From: Ceratothoa steindachneri
Taxonomy: Eukaryota; Arthropoda; Malacostraca; Isopoda; Cymothoidae
Length of the DNA: 64,000 nt
Direction: 5' to 3'
Assembly: GCA_963969495.1 (NCBI GenBank)
Contig: OZ018324.1
Coordinates: forward strand, 140,674,355-140,738,354
Part shown: in pieces, positions 1 through 11,469 of the stretch
How positions within the stretch are numbered: position 1 is the stretch's first letter
Layout of the letters: each line of letters begins with the position of its first letter
Notes under the pieces: model-generated
What the model saw: only the letters and a program-made list of their open reading frames with translations
The model's database searches: none
What the model was told of the DNA's origin: nothing
Program-made: the position numbers and the translations under genes

Positions 1-2480
1 TGATACTTCCTTACATCTATCTTACACTCCTGCTTTTTAATTTTCAAGTGGTGCCTCTTAGTCCATTTACTACCCTTTGCATCGGTTTCGCCTATCACAG
101 ATCGAAATATTTTAGAAAACAAAAAGATTTAGTTTTGAAATCAAGAAAAAAGAAATGGACAAATTTATACATTATGCTGTTAACTATATTAACAGCACAC
201 CCTAAATAGAAAACAACAGGAAACAATTATAATGGTAAGTTATTATATAATGTTTCGTCAAATATTATTGACACATTTTACGAATGATTTATCACTATTC
301 CAATTGAGTGCGAGTCCTTTATTGAACATATGCTTAAAATAAAGCAGATTACTCGTTTTGCCTACATAAATATGTATGTTTCGTTTCATTTTAAAGTATT
401 GGAGTCATTTGCTCGGTTCTCTAAAATACCAGTGTGTGCATACATAGGAACCAATTGAGGAGATGGGGTTATAGCACGATTTTGCTATAGGGATTAGTCA
501 TATTGTAAAGAGAATCATACGATAGTTTTTCCATATGGATATGTCTTTGTTGGTACTACTATATTGAAATGTTATATTATTCCCAAACTGTTGGAGATAC
601 ACTAAACATAATAAGATTTTCATTATAAACTAAGGTGCTGTTACAAGCTTCAAATAATCTCTCATTAATATCAATGGATGCCGTCTGTTTTTTGTTTATT
701 ATTATAGAAAACTATAGGTACTAGCTTAATTTGATACCTTTAATTCAAATTTCATATTTTTCTGTGTTGCGAGACCTTTACAAGGAAATGTTAAACAAGG
801 ATGAAACACTAATTTTCACTTTGTCAATGTGATTTATAGAATAAACTTGTATAACCAAAAAATTGAATGCAGTATTTCAGTAGTTTTTGTATTTAAAAAA
901 AATTGAGACCTAGTTTGGATTAATTATAAGTAATCATGGGGAGGTGCAGTCCTATAGATTAATATAACTAGGAAGGCAAAGGTGCAGTCAATTGGATTTA
1001 AAAACATAGCAAGAGGAAAGCTTAGTTGTTTTTACAACTTTGATGCTGATTTTTTTTAAGGAAGTCAAGTTAATATTTCCTTTTAAAAATGCTCTCAAAT
1101 CTTAATAGTTGCGTATCAACATACTATATTTAGACAATGGGAGATTCCATTTAGTGTAATGATTTTCTCACTTAGAAATATACAAGATTTTGTACCCCAG
1201 AATTAAGGTTCAGAGGTGGGTAGTCTAATCCCCGTAGCCACTATTTAAGGCAATGTATGTCCAGCCTCCTAATGATTCTTTGAAAAGGTCTTTAAGAATA
1301 AAGACAAATGCTCTCGGAACCGTTTTTCACTTTTCCTTTTTGGGTGTATCTGCATATCTTTGACTCACTTGCACTTTGTGACCTTTTTTCATTGAAAGTA
1401 CTGTTGGAAATAAGGATTGTTACCAAAAGGGAAAATACAATCCTCTTTCCTTTACTTTTCCGGAAATTTAGCCTTATTTTACTCGAGTGCATTTTCTGAG
1501 GTTTTATTGAAGTGTATATTTTATATATTATGAAAAAAAATAACATGGAAAGAGGAATATTCCAAACATTAAAGTATAATTCAATTAATTTATATACAGC
1601 TTTTTAAACTACTCATAATTGACCAAATAAAATATAGTTTCCATGAAATTTGGTCAAGGTGAAACCTAAATGTTACGTTTAGTATCATCGTTAAAAATCA
1701 GGGCTGCAAAAAAGCGTCTTCATGCGTCATGTGTCCTAAGATAGGTCATCCAGTTTCAATGATTAATTTAGGAAGTTGTTTGGTGCATGCTAATTGGAAA
1801 TGTGTATATTGTCTGTCATTGCTAAATTGTCTTATACAAACAAAACTGAGGTCATTATTGTCTCTATATCCTGAAAACACATTATCCAATTACGATCTAT
1901 AATCGTTAAGAAACTAAAAAAAATAGTTTCTTCAAACGATAACCTATAAATTAAAAGAGCCACAGAGAAAAATTGAAAGAATATGGCTAACTATTTACTT
2001 TTTCTATTGAGTGCTTGAATGCCAGATGAAAAATATTACAAAGTAATAAAATAAACCATTTGGCTAGAAAAGGATTTTAAACTTTTAAATATTTTGAGTT
2101 TTTTATATGAACAGTGTAATTATTAAGTTAAATATTCGGAATTTGCAATACTGAGCAACTATGATTGAAATTTTCCCCCTCTATATAAATTTTAGGCAAA
2201 TTATTGTGGTTGTTAAGTAGATGAAGGATTTAATGTCATTACACTACGCAATCCAGAATAGTTCCAATTGTGGTTTTCATATTATCATATAGATAAGTCA
2301 TATTGAATAACATGGTAGCATTCTTTTCACCATACCATCAATATTGGGTCAGTTATATCAATAAAACTTTATATTATGTAAAACAATTTTTGTGCATGCA
2401 ACATTTGTTTCCCTGTACTATATTGCATTAACTTTAGCGTTTAATTTTGACAGATTATTTATAGAAACTGCAAAATATCA
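1..2480. other. A+T-rich sequence, nothing recognised
   Basis: No open frame on either strand shows family motifs, a normal amino-acid composition or credible splice sites. The short frames near 1.3-1.5 kb are rich in Phe, Leu, Lys and Ile as expected from A+T-rich noise. I see no tandem array or terminal repeat. Probably intergenic or intronic. Confidence 0.6.
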
Positions 2481-3955
2481 GATGACTGATATAGCGCGGA
2501 GTACCAAATAGTATGGCGGATGAGATAATTAATTTGGCACTCCCATTGGAGCCGAAGGTAAGCCAGGGTTCCAGCCTATATGCTAAGGTAGCTTCAAATC
2601 CACATAAGAGTGATCGATGTGGAGCAGCGGGAAATGGATGTCATTTGTTATTCCGAAGAAATAACGAGAACTGGTCGATCACGTAAATGATTGATATTTC
2701 TACCTACTTCAGCACATTTAACTTTTAAATACACCGATGAAGTTGCATTGAAAGTTCGGATCTTGAAGAAGATTGTTTGTTTGTGTTCTTGTTGCATTGC
2801 GCATTAGGATCAGATTACAGAAGAAATCCTTTGCTCATGAAAGATGCATTGTAGGTCACGTTAAAGTTAACAAAACTAAGTGGTACTGTGCTATCTATTA
2901 GACTTTCTTGAAGGGAAAGGTTCGAGTCAAGGGAGGCTACTGCATGCTATGAGACCTTAAAGCACCCCCCTTCTTCTAGCGGCTTATGAAACAATTAGAA
3001 TGTAGTAGTTCAATTGCAGCTGATCCTCATGCAGATTGCATCCAAGTGGGCTGTTCCCCCACCAAGAATGCATTGAGCTGGTGGTGTCATAGCCACATCG
3101 AAATGAATGTTCACTCTATAACCCAATTTTTTCTCGTGTTCCAGGATTGATAGTATTTATAAATTGCAGCTTTGGCTGATGTTAAGATTGGAAATCGTAG
3201 GAAGTATAAAGGACCAGGTAAAGAACACTTCCCTATCCAGCACGTGTTTAGTGACTTCTAGTATCCAAAGTGAAAGAATAGAACTTAATGGATGCAAACA
3301 TGAATATTACAAAGGGCCAAACACGTCATGCAACATTAACCTACATATTTTTACTAATTGTCTCATTAGCTGTCGTGAGAGGGGATAAGTTAAAATGAAA
3401 CAATAATGAGGGACTACGTATAAAATTCAGTTCAAAAGACTACAGACCCCAATAAACAAAGACAGCACAATGTTCCCTAATGAGTTTACTGATCTTTATG
3501 ATTCATTAATCCAGCATTATAATTGAAATTCGCTGGAAGAATTATTGCTTGCTTCTTATATGAATTATTATTTTATTAAAATAGCTATAGATATTACAAG
3601 ATCTAATGCATATTGTTGTTGATATACAAAATTAATGTTATTTTCCTATTCAACATGCACCCTCTGAGTGAGAGATAGGAAATGAATAAAAGCAAAATTT
3701 ACTAAAAACTTTTTATACAGTATATATTTAATTGATATGGGAAAATATCTTTTTTAACTATTATTTCTTTCCTCATTATTCTGTAGCCGCAAGTTCAGCA
3801 GTGGAAATAATTTTCCTTAGAAAGTAGAATGCCCATTGGATTTATTTTGACTCTTTTTGAGAGTTCTTGGAGCCATTCTCTTTGCTATGGCGCTTTGAAT
3901 CGAATATTTTCTTGAGTTGTAATCATCTTTAGTGTTGAGCAGTACAATATAATAG
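2481..3955. other. Slightly more G+C-rich stretch without recognisable gene
   Basis: Composition rises around 2.5-3.1 kb, but translations on both strands are broken and match nothing I know. A GGTTCGAGTC string near 2920 resembles a tRNA T-arm but has no partner arms. It could be an old element. Confidence 0.4.
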
Positions 3956-4009
3956 TCATTTGACCCAAACAATTCTAAACGATATTTTCTTTGGATTTAG
4001 GTCGGATGC

Positions 4010-4345
4010 CCAAGAGAATCTTTTTAGTTAAGTAGGAGGGGAACCGACGACACAATACTCTTTAAGTCTGGGTTGAGCTGTTTTATATATAATGTTTCCA
4101 AGATTCTAACTGTAATTCGGCGTTTATGTGAATTTAAACTTTTGAAATCTTTGATAGAGATATCACTTTTACATTTTATTTCGTGATCTCTGATTGCCCT
4201 ACTTTATTTAGTTTTAAGTATTTTGCCAGTTCGATTAATTATTTCCATATGAGACGATAATCTTCCATTCAAAGTTCTCACGGAACTTCCAATGTATTTG
4301 CCATGGCAACACCCAGGACATTTAAATAAGTATATTATTAAACTC
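4010..4345 (-). pseudogene. PLE-1 GIY-YIG endonuclease domain
   Basis: The minus strand reads LFKCPGCCHGKYIGSSVRTL followed by NGRLSSHMEIINRTGK. This has the CxxC knuckle, the KYIGS half of the GIY-YIG signature and the conserved Arg of the 'R.L..R...H' segment. A downstream block ('DFKSLNSHKRRITVRILETLYIKQLNPDL', written here only to its key residues) includes the conserved Glu of the domain. In Penelope-like elements this domain nicks target DNA. It lies C-terminal to the reverse transcriptase, as expected. It is broken by stops. Confidence 0.85.
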
Positions 4346-4559
4346 TAATAAGTCTTTGTAACCAAATACTTTATTTTAAAGAAAGATTTTCTATTAATTT
4401 TGTTTATAAAGGCAATTCAAAACTTGATTTGATAAAAATATTTCTTTAAAAATGCATGTGATTTTCGCCTAAGGACTTTATTATAAATACCCAGCTCTGG
4501 CATAATCAAGTAATGTCTGTCTTTTGGCATCTTATTTCAGGGCGAGAAGGATAGTAAAC

Positions 4560-5464
4560 TTCACTTAAAATTGAGCTGATTCGTTTTTAACAATATTTAA
4601 AGGAAAACCATTGCTTATAAAGAAGAATTTGAGGTTTGGGAATTCTTTATCTTTAAGAATATAAGATGAACAAAGATTGTATGCGCGGGGAATAAGGGTC
4701 TTAATGAACGAGATCTTATATTTCAAATCTAAGCTACAAAGAAAGTTTAATTATAACATCGTATTAGTGGGCTTCCTGTATACTAATGTTTCTATTACAT
4801 TTTGTTTTTCTTCATTAAAATATCTAAAAAGAGGAGAGCGTTATCACTTTCAGTTTCCATTGTATATCTAATATCAGGGTGGATGCTGTCACAAAAATTA
4901 AGGAATTCTAAAGCTTGATCACGTTGTTCAAATATTGTTGCGGAGACATCTACAAAATGTCTATAAATGGTTTTTCTACATGAAGTAGGAACGTAAGAAA
5001 AAATATTTTCTTCAAAATGAGCCATAAAAAACATTTGCTGCCAAAGGGCCGATAGGGGACCCCATACCGTCTCCATCAATTTTTTGTAAATCTGACCATC
5101 AAAGTTAAACACCGAACGAACAAAATCTAGATTCTACAATGAACTAAGGTGTAATTTACTTAAACTATGAAAATTTGGGGAGTCCTTAAATATTTTGTCT
5201 AAAATAATTGTCTTTGTTTCATTAACAGGTATGTTTGTAAAGAGAGACTGAATATCGTAACATAAGAAAAAACTACCGGCATGTGTTTTATATGCCATCA
5301 ATTCCTCTTGAAAATTGTATGAATTGGTGATTGTGTATCCATTCTTTGCTAATGGGGTTTTTAATTACACAACGTATTTTACTAATTTGAAGGCAGGTGA
5401 AATAGAAGAGGCCGAAATGGGCCTAATAGGAGTCCAGGTTTGTGAATTTTAGGTAAGCAATATA
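4560..5464 (-). pseudogene. PLE-1 reverse transcriptase core
   Basis: Directly after the mariner insertion the minus strand reads YCLPKIHKPG, then a fragment resembling a fingers/palm segment, then YDIQSLFTNIPVNETKTIIL (the DVxSLFTNIP motif of Penelope reverse transcriptases, first catalytic Asp). Next comes a 105-codon open stretch (5112-4795) with GVPYRP/GPLSALWQQMFF in place of the usual G.PLSP..A..FM. In place of the catalytic Y-V-D-D box the frame reads RHFVDVSATIFEQ, so one catalytic Asp is replaced. It continues with 'FLNFCDSIHPDIRYTMETE' and 'LLFLDILMKK', both typical of the thumb-side block. Several frameshifts lie between these blocks, so it is inactive. Confidence 0.85.
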
Positions 5465-6416
5465 TAGGGTCTTTTAACAAGGACACTCGAGCTTTGTCAG
5501 GCGATAGTGGCTATGTTGTTAAAGCGACATCTGGCGATTACACTGTGGACTGTTCAGTAGTACTTGGCAAGTCACGATGGAAAGTTATAGCGTTGAACAC
5601 CGTGTACAAATCATCAACTGTTATTATCAAAATCAAAGCTCCGTTCGACAAACGTTCCGCGAATTACGTGATTTCTATCCTCGCCACGAAGACGAGGCCC
5701 ATTTTTGGATGAATGGATTTGTGAACCAGCAAAATTGTCTGATTTGAGACGAAAACAATCCACATGAGATATACTAGCACTAATTACATGCCAACAAAGT
5801 CACTGTTTGGTGCGAATTTTCATCTAACGGAATCATCGGTCCGTATTCTTTTGAGAACGATGATGGGATTGACATAGCCATCAACGGCAAGACCTACAGA
5901 TCGATGATTAGCAACTTCTTGTGGCCTTAACTAGATTATATGCCTGATATGGATACTGACGACATGTGGCTCCAACAGCACGGCGCTACGTGCCACACTG
6001 CGCATGCTACTATGAACATTTTGCACCAGCGATTTCGGGGCAGGGTCATCTCACGCGGCGGCGACGTCAACTGGCCACCAAGATCATGCAATTTAACGCC
6101 ATTAGACTATTTTCTTTAGAGCTACTTTAAATTGCAGATCTATGCGAATATTTCGCAAACAGATGATGTCCTCAAAGTCAACATAACGAACACCATCCAG
6201 CAAATTCAGCCAGATTTATGCGACAAAGTCATCGTAAATTGGGCCTCCCGAATACATTCCTCTAAGCGAAGCCGCGGCGGACATTTGAACGACGTCATAT
6301 TCTCCACTTAATACCATAAAATGAACTTTCAAATTTAAAATAAATTGAATGCATATATCACACACAAGTTGTCTAATTTACATTTAAAAATCGAGCAACC
6401 TTATTGAAAGAGCCTT
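5465..6416 (+). mobile_element. DD41D-type mariner relative, copy 1 (internally deleted)
   Basis: Inverted ends (GGGTCTTTTAACAAGG on the left; the right end reads GGCTCTTTCAATAAGG in reverse complement) are flanked by TA. Inside are the N-terminal helix-turn-helix segment (...DKRSANYVISIL), then after a deletion of roughly 350-400 bp relative to copies 2 and 3, the DDE core: AHFW-MNGFVN, VTVWCEF, QQHGATCHTAHATM, NWPPRSCNLTPLDYFL. The middle catalytic Asp is His here. Counting from that position to the Asp of LTPLDYF gives 41 residues, the DD41D spacing known for the rosa/VISITOR-like branch of IS630-Tc1-mariner elements. Length is 952 bp against 1305 bp for copy 2. It is non-autonomous and nested in PLE-1. 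Confidence 0.85.
5494..6310 (+). pseudogene. DD41D-type transposase relic (copy 1)
   Basis: Open from 5494 to 5712 (about 72 codons) covering the N-terminal HTH, then stop-ridden core to about 6310 (C-terminal 'WASRIHSSKRSRGGHLNDVI'). It corresponds to a roughly 340-residue transposase lacking the linker and the first part of the catalytic domain. The residue at the second catalytic position is His, so it could not be active even if the frame were intact. Confidence 0.8.
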
Positions 6417-6439
6417 TATTTCTGCTATGCCAGAACCAG

Positions 6440-7225
6440 TGGCATGCAATTTTGAGTAAAGTTCATTGCTTATAATTGAAAGATATTTAAGGTTATTAAG
6501 AAGTCGATTGACTTTGTCTTCCAATTGAGTAATATTTTTTCTTCATATTTTTTAATCTTTTAAAATTTAGATGATCTGCCAATATAATTTGTGTTTTGTT
6601 TATATAATCTTCACGATTTAATATGACTACTCCATTTCCTTTCTCTGGTTTTGTAATTATAAGTTTCCTGTTTTTCCCCAAGTAACGAGGAATATTTATG
6701 TCAGATTTACCAAAAATAATTGAACTGAATTTATATAGCCTGAATTTTTAGTATATTTCATGGGAAATATTCGAAAGGTCAGTCAGAAATCTATTGAAAG
6801 AGCCATAGCAAAACACATCTTTTAAGTATTCTCAAAAGGAACCATAGGTTTGTAAAAAGAAAGGTTGGGAAGTTTAAATTCTGAGAGATGATAATCTGTA
6901 AGATTTGTAGCTACTTTTTAGGGGTCCAAAGATTTGGGAGAACTTATACCAGGAGATTTTAACTTAAGATAGTGTGTTTGATGATGTTATTTTTAAATTT
7001 CGTTATTCTTCGTCCAATAATAGTTCTGATAAGTAGGCCATCTAAAAATGATATGTTATTCATTAGTGACGAAGGGTATACTTGCACTTTAGGAAAAAGT
7101 TCATTGACCTTTTTTGCTTCAGAATTAACTTCATAATTAATTAAGTAATCGAATGAGTCTTTATAGAACTGAGAGTAATAAAGAGATTTGCTGTATACAT
7201 TAAAGTACAAAAATTTAGGATACAT
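6440..7225 (-). pseudogene. PLE-1 N-terminal region of Penelope reverse transcriptase protein
   Basis: A minus-strand frame opens with Met at 7225 and runs about 88 codons. It is followed after breaks by a frame at 6681-6496 containing ITKPEKGNGVVILNREDY, the conserved stretch just before the reverse transcriptase fingers in Penelope-like elements. Upstream residues include a FLDGLLIR segment and 'TDYHLSEFKLPNLS'. The piece stops where the DD41D-type mariner begins. The residues before the junction ('YSKLHATGSG') correspond to the family's segment leading to the 'PLYGLPKIHK' motif, which is found on the other side of the insertion. Stops and frameshifts show decay. Confidence 0.75.
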
Positions 7226-7444
7226 TTGACGGATAAAAAAAACAGGTTTCCGAGAAAATTGTGTCCAGTTCAGCCTTTAAAAGTTTGCCGGAAGTTTTCT
7301 CGTAAAGATGAAAAAGCTCACGTTTTCTTGCCCATAATGGCAATATATATAGTGATGAGGATTTCTTCTCGAGAGCCTGAATTTAATTTTTAACAGAAAT
7401 CCTAAGGCAAGGAAAATTGCTGCACACATTTTCTTTATTTATTT

Positions 7445-7480
7445 CGTGGCGACGTTTCGACCAAATTACAGTCATATTCT
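7445..7480 (-). ncRNA. Hammerhead-ribozyme-like motif at 5' side of PLE-1
   Basis: The minus strand reads CTAAGAATATGAC, a 9-nt loop, GTC, GAAACGTC. The GAC/GTC arms form a short stem II followed immediately by GAAA and then CGTC. The expected CUGAAGA core reads CUAAGA, consistent with one lost base. Hammerhead motifs with minimal stem III are known in the terminal repeats of Penelope-like elements. This one is placed about 220 bp upstream of the PLE-1 ORF. The core mismatch makes activity doubtful. Confidence 0.45.
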
Positions 7481-7950
7481 TAGGTTTATAAAATATATAA
7501 TAAAGCACAATTCTAAAGGTACAAATATAACATTGGATATTATATTGCGGTGGAGGTATAATTGGGTAGAATGATTATTTATTATAAATACCGAAAAAAA
7601 AATAAACATATCGCTTAGACTCATATGCGGATTAAGCACAACATACTATTATCCTTATCTAACAGCATTGACACGGAGGTTTCAGTTCATTATCAAAACA
7701 AATAGATAGGGAAAGAGGGGCAATAATCTATGGATAGTTTCACGTTTTCTGGTTAATCTCTAAGGCCAACTAATAAAAAAAATCTTCTTGAATATTCTCT
7801 TCTTAGAGAAATGCATGGTAACTCAGTAGGATGGGTTGGGCTCCTGAAGAGGGTTGAGTTTAAGAGGTTCAGGAGCCTCTTCTAGCGGATTAAGGAATAC
7901 TTACTCTTAACCTTGCCTGACCGCATTGAAATTCAGATTATAATTTATTA

Positions 7951-8014
7951 TCATATATATATATACATATATATATATCAATTTATATATATATATATAC
8001 ATATATATATATCA

Positions 8015-8055
<41 letters not shown>
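7951..8055. repeat. Compound TA microsatellite
   Basis: Nearly pure AT dinucleotides with interruptions (atacat, tcaatt) and a duplicated module containing 'atatcaatttatat'. It lies between the PLE-1 5' terminus and the next hammerhead-like motif. Confidence 0.95.
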
Positions 8056-8056
<1 letters not shown>

Positions 8057-8354
8057 ATGCTAACAAGGAGCTTGTATCATTATATATACTTCACCATCAA
8101 GCTAATAGTAATAGTCATTATAACAATAATAACACCAATAATAACAATCCTTGCCCCTCTCAATCATTTTGTGCTGTCTTAAAAGAATTCATTTTAATGT
8201 GCTTAAGATTTTGAAGTCTCCCAAACCTATAATTTCAATGTACCTTTTGTGTTTAGGAATTTCCAATCATTATAAGTATGTTTATATATTTGTTAACATC
8301 TAAATAATGATCTATATAAAGCTCCATCCTCAATTCCTTAAGTTATTAATATCA

Positions 8355-8395
8355 ACCTTTGACAATGAAACAGGTGTGTATCGAAACGCGTCAGG
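8355..8395 (+). ncRNA. Hammerhead-like motif with GAAACGCGTC tail
   Basis: Reads GACAATGAAACAGGTGTGTA then TCGAAACGCGTC. GGT/ATC can form a short stem II with loop GTGT directly before GAAA, and CGCGTC resembles the minimal stem III plus cleavage site of hammerheads in repetitive DNA. The CUGAUGA box is poorly conserved. It is followed by 'aataaataaat' as in the PLE-1 terminus, so it is probably another PLE end. Confidence 0.35.
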
Positions 8396-8584
8396 CCAAT
8401 AAATAAATATTTTGTTTTGCTAAATAAACAAGTTTCCTGCCCTCGTTTGCTACTACTATCCTAATGATTTTAATGGGCAAACTTATTACACAGATTATCT
8501 TAAGATCAAAATTGAAATATAAGATAAATCGGAAGACTCGAAAAGGAAAGAATTAATACTAAACACACGCCGTCGTATTTAATT

Positions 8585-8906
8585 GAAAATGTTGTGAAAA
8601 TAATATATATATACATTATATGAAATGAATAACTCACAAAGTAGCACGTGAAGTTCGTAATAAAGGCACTGTCCCGCAAAAAAATTGAAAAGATCCTTCG
8701 AAGTACTTTCCAACTTTATTCACTTCATTCTTAAGATTAACTAAAAGTGAAAATAATATAATAAGGGTATACGTATATAAGATAAGAAATCACTAATAAA
8801 GAATTAGGAGGGCGACGGCTAAATTTATATTAGGATTTAACTATGACAGGTAGTAAGGTCAAATCAAGAGGCAGAAAGGGTCAAGATCAAAGTCAAAGAA
8901 CAGAGA

Positions 8907-8910
<4 letters not shown>
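8585..8910 (-). repeat. PLE-2-type terminal repeat, copy a
   Basis: Clearly homologous to the terminal units at 57480-57860, 57880-58260, 61140-61560 and 61560-62030. Shared blocks include GCACGTGA, GTCCCGC, AAGTACTTTC, TTATTCA.TTCATTC and 'ataataagggtat'. On the minus strand it contains the GAATGAA...TGAATAAA...TTGGAAAGTACTT hairpin (8693-8740). It directly abuts a TA array at 8911. Confidence 0.8.

Positions 8911-8952
<42 letters not shown>
8911..8952. repeat. (TA)n microsatellite
   Basis: About 42 bp of pure AT dinucleotide abutting terminal repeat copy a. Confidence 0.95.
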
Positions 8953-8954
<2 letters not shown>

Positions 8955-9825
8955 TATATCGTAACAGAGCAGAGGGGTTGCGCGTTGCTAGGCGTATAGT
9001 TTGAGGCTGAATGCATGTTTGCTATATATACGCAAACTCCGATTCCCGAGCAACCGTGGTATATGTCATTACTTCCAGATGTCAACGGTGACAACACGTT
9101 CGGAAAAAAAACTAATTTCTGCGATTGAGTGCCGTGTAAGAACATCCGTGTTTCATGAACAAATGTCTTTTAGAAGAAATTTGTCGCGCCTTTGGGTTGA
9201 AAAGGGTAACATGTCTTTGCGTAGAGGCAAAGAACACCTAAACATATGATTTACTGTCTTTTGAGTGTCTCGTAGAAGACTAGCAAGCTTTATATTTCTA
9301 AATGCGATGATATATTTAGATCATTCCTGCCTAATTTACACACAAATTAGTGTGGATGTGCAATTTAAAGTGAAAATAATAATTAAATTTTGTGGGGAAT
9401 TTCTAGGAGTTTCTCATGTTTCTAAACAGCACATGGGCGATTACGCGGGTGCAATTCTCCCATGTGAGTTTGTAAAACCTCCACAATCTCACTGAAATTA
9501 AGATGGAAGCATTGAAAGAACTTAAATGTGTAGAGGGATAACGGAAAAAAACACCATTATAATCCCTATTCTGGTTATGCACCACTATTCTTCTTAGTTT
9601 GAGAGCAGTGGGAAAGAAGGACCCATGGATATTTATTATATCAAGGATTACGTGATCAACCTGTAAGCAGGGAGCATTTAAGCATACCATGAAATGATTC
9701 GAATACACTTTTCGCCTTGGTTTACTAGGAGAAATAAAAACATGGCAAATGCTAAGATTTCCATTGAATTAAAAAAATTGGTAGCATGAAAGTTAATCAA
9801 ATATTTTGATATGGGCGGTTTGTAC
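8953..9825. other. No recognisable gene
   Basis: Somewhat less A+T-rich. Open frames of 75-100 codons occur on both strands (for example minus 9708-9403), but none shows family motifs. Since they lie downstream of the integrase relic on the minus strand they might be unrecognisable remains of the same element. Confidence 0.4.
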
Positions 9826-9829
9826 ACTC

Positions 9830-10130
9830 TAGCGCACAACCCATCATTGTACTCTTGCTTAAATAGATTGTACAGCAGATAAATCGTGTAACATTATAAC
9901 CTCCACCCATTTAGTATATCTATCCAAGATAGATAATAAGTAGTTATTCTCATGGGTTTTCCGCGTAAAGCCAGGTAATGTCTACACGAACTACACTTAC
10001 TCTCGATTTCGGCAGCGTAAATTGCCCTAATATAGGTTGGGTTAATTTGTTCGTGCGCGTTTGGTTAGATGGAACGTAAGTACGAACAGGATTTTTGACA
10101 TCTTTGCATATTTGCGGCAACACAAATTAA
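9830..10130 (-). pseudogene. Ty3/gypsy integrase fragment
   Basis: The minus strand reads KNPVRTYVPSNQTRTNKL, then TQPILGQFTLPKSRVSVVRV followed by DITW, then after stops LLIIYLG and a 'GGGYN' segment. This matches the start of the retroviral-type integrase core in Ty3/gypsy elements ('F.LP..RF..VHVDIVGPLPPS.G..YLLTI.DRFTRW.E'). The Asp after 'VRV' is the first catalytic Asp. Only about 100 residues survive, with stops. No LTRs were found next to it. Confidence 0.6.
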
Positions 10131-10139
10131 TTTGAAAGT

Positions 10140-11040
10140 AGAGAGAAAGGGTCTTCTGAGCAATCACTGAACAGATGACTTGGCCTGCGGCTAGTAGACA
10201 ATCTTCATAAAATGTTTAATTTGGGTCAAGATTTTGGTTGCACTTACTCTAACTTTAGTTATTCTGTAGATACACTTCAGTTTCTCTGTTGTTTTCAATT
10301 TTTTATATATTTCATTATTTAACCCAAACTTTGTTTAGTAACTAATATTAATTATAACCTAGTAATTTTTTTATAGTCAAAATCAATTGATGGATTAATT
10401 TTAGAATAGTGATGCAAACTTTGTGTTTAAATCAAATTATGATAAACACGACTCCCTAACCTATACTAATTCGAACAAGTATAATTTAAGTAAATATTAA
10501 CTATTTATCATAATTAAATGATGGATCCGATTATAAAAATATTTGGGCACAAGAGTTCTTATGTGATCTAAAAATGATCATATATTCTTAAATTAGTTTC
10601 TTTGGAGTAAAATATTGCTGGGCACTAAAAATACTTAATACACGTGGGAGATTTAAAGAGATGCAGAAAATTGCTGTGGGAATGAGCTAAATTTAAAGTT
10701 TATTTTTCATTTATACTAAAAAATCACGTTGAAAAATTAAGATGATTAAAGTGCTAATTGGTCAATTACAGCCCATTCCCATTTAGTCATGATAGTACGA
10801 GAATTACTTTCTTCCGTGAAACCTCAAGAACAGGCAAAAAAAGAGATATTACTTGTCTTAGAATTTAAGTTATCGATGGTTACCAAAAAACTATAAAATA
10901 GTGAAGTTTCTCTCATCTGAATGACACAAATATAGAAGTACGGCTACCGACTGCTGAAGGTAGATCTAAAACAAATAGCCCAACAATACACCATTGTTTT
11001 ACTCTCTCGTCTTTTGAGCCCAACATTTATTCTTCTCTGA
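10140..11040. other. A+T-rich sequence, nothing recognised
   Basis: No motif-bearing frame, tandem array or long inverted repeat seen. Confidence 0.5.
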
Positions 11041-11044
11041 TTTT

Positions 11045-11242
11045 CTAACGAATCCTGCCGAAAGTTAATTGTCCCCATATTCTTCTCACGCGAAAAAGGT
11101 TACTCTTATCATGGGGTGATAAATGTTTGTACTTAATATCCGATTGGTGTAATAAAACTGAAATACTCCTAGGATCATCTTGCACTCTCAAAGAAGACCA
11201 AATCCCTTTAATATCTGCCTCAACGGCCATTGTCATTCTCAT
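11045..11242 (-). CDS. Doubtful short ORF or exon, unknown
   Basis: A 65-codon frame, MRMTMAVEADIKGIWSSLRV..., ending in GQLTFGRIR and a stop. Its amino-acid composition is balanced (Asp, Val, Ser, Arg, Trp, Gly, Pro all present), unlike the Phe/Ile/Lys-rich noise nearby, and its base composition is less A+T-rich than its surroundings. I recognise no family. The sequence just upstream ends in AG but lacks a polypyrimidine tract, so a spliced origin is unproven. Confidence 0.2.
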   Translation of the reverse strand: MRMTMAVEADIKGIWSSLRVQDDPRSISVLLHQSDIKYKHLSPHDKSNLFRVRRIWGQLTFGRIR

Positions 11243-11469
11243 CTATATTTCTTCAATATTTATTTTATTCTGAGGCCGCTCTTCAAATTATCAGATCGCG
11301 TTTGAATGCCTCACTTTTTGTTTTTCCACAAAACAAAAGCATCGCTGAGGAAGAATTATTTAATTTTTTTTATCCTTTGGCCTTAGCCTATCCAAAACAA
11401 CTTTCGCACTTTTCGAAATCAGCGAAAAAAAGCCCTCAGATTTTTCTCTTTTCTAGCGAAGCCCCCTAA

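Larger units (their letters stand above)
3960..7490 (-). mobile_element. Penelope-like element PLE-1 (degenerate, interrupted)
   Basis: Read on the minus strand, this stretch holds in order: a hammerhead-like motif (about 7445-7480), an N-terminal ORF (7225 downwards), a reverse transcriptase and a GIY-YIG endonuclease module (about 4345-4015). That order is characteristic of endonuclease-bearing Penelope-like retroelements. The reading frame has many stops and shifts, so the copy is dead. A mariner-type element (5465-6416) sits between the residues leading to the 'LPKIHK' region and the segment before it, so it inserted into the PLE after the PLE did. The 3' boundary below about 3960 is not defined. 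Confidence 0.85.

Noticed and set aside
2905..2945. tRNA-like string GGTTCGAGTC
   Set aside because: No complementary T stem, anticodon arm or acceptor pairing around it.
7913..8182. 89-codon frame rich in Ile-Tyr
   Set aside because: It is translation of the TA microsatellite.
9001..9708. Overlapping open frames on both strands
   Set aside because: No motif. The frames overlap one another. A link to the integrase relic could not be shown.
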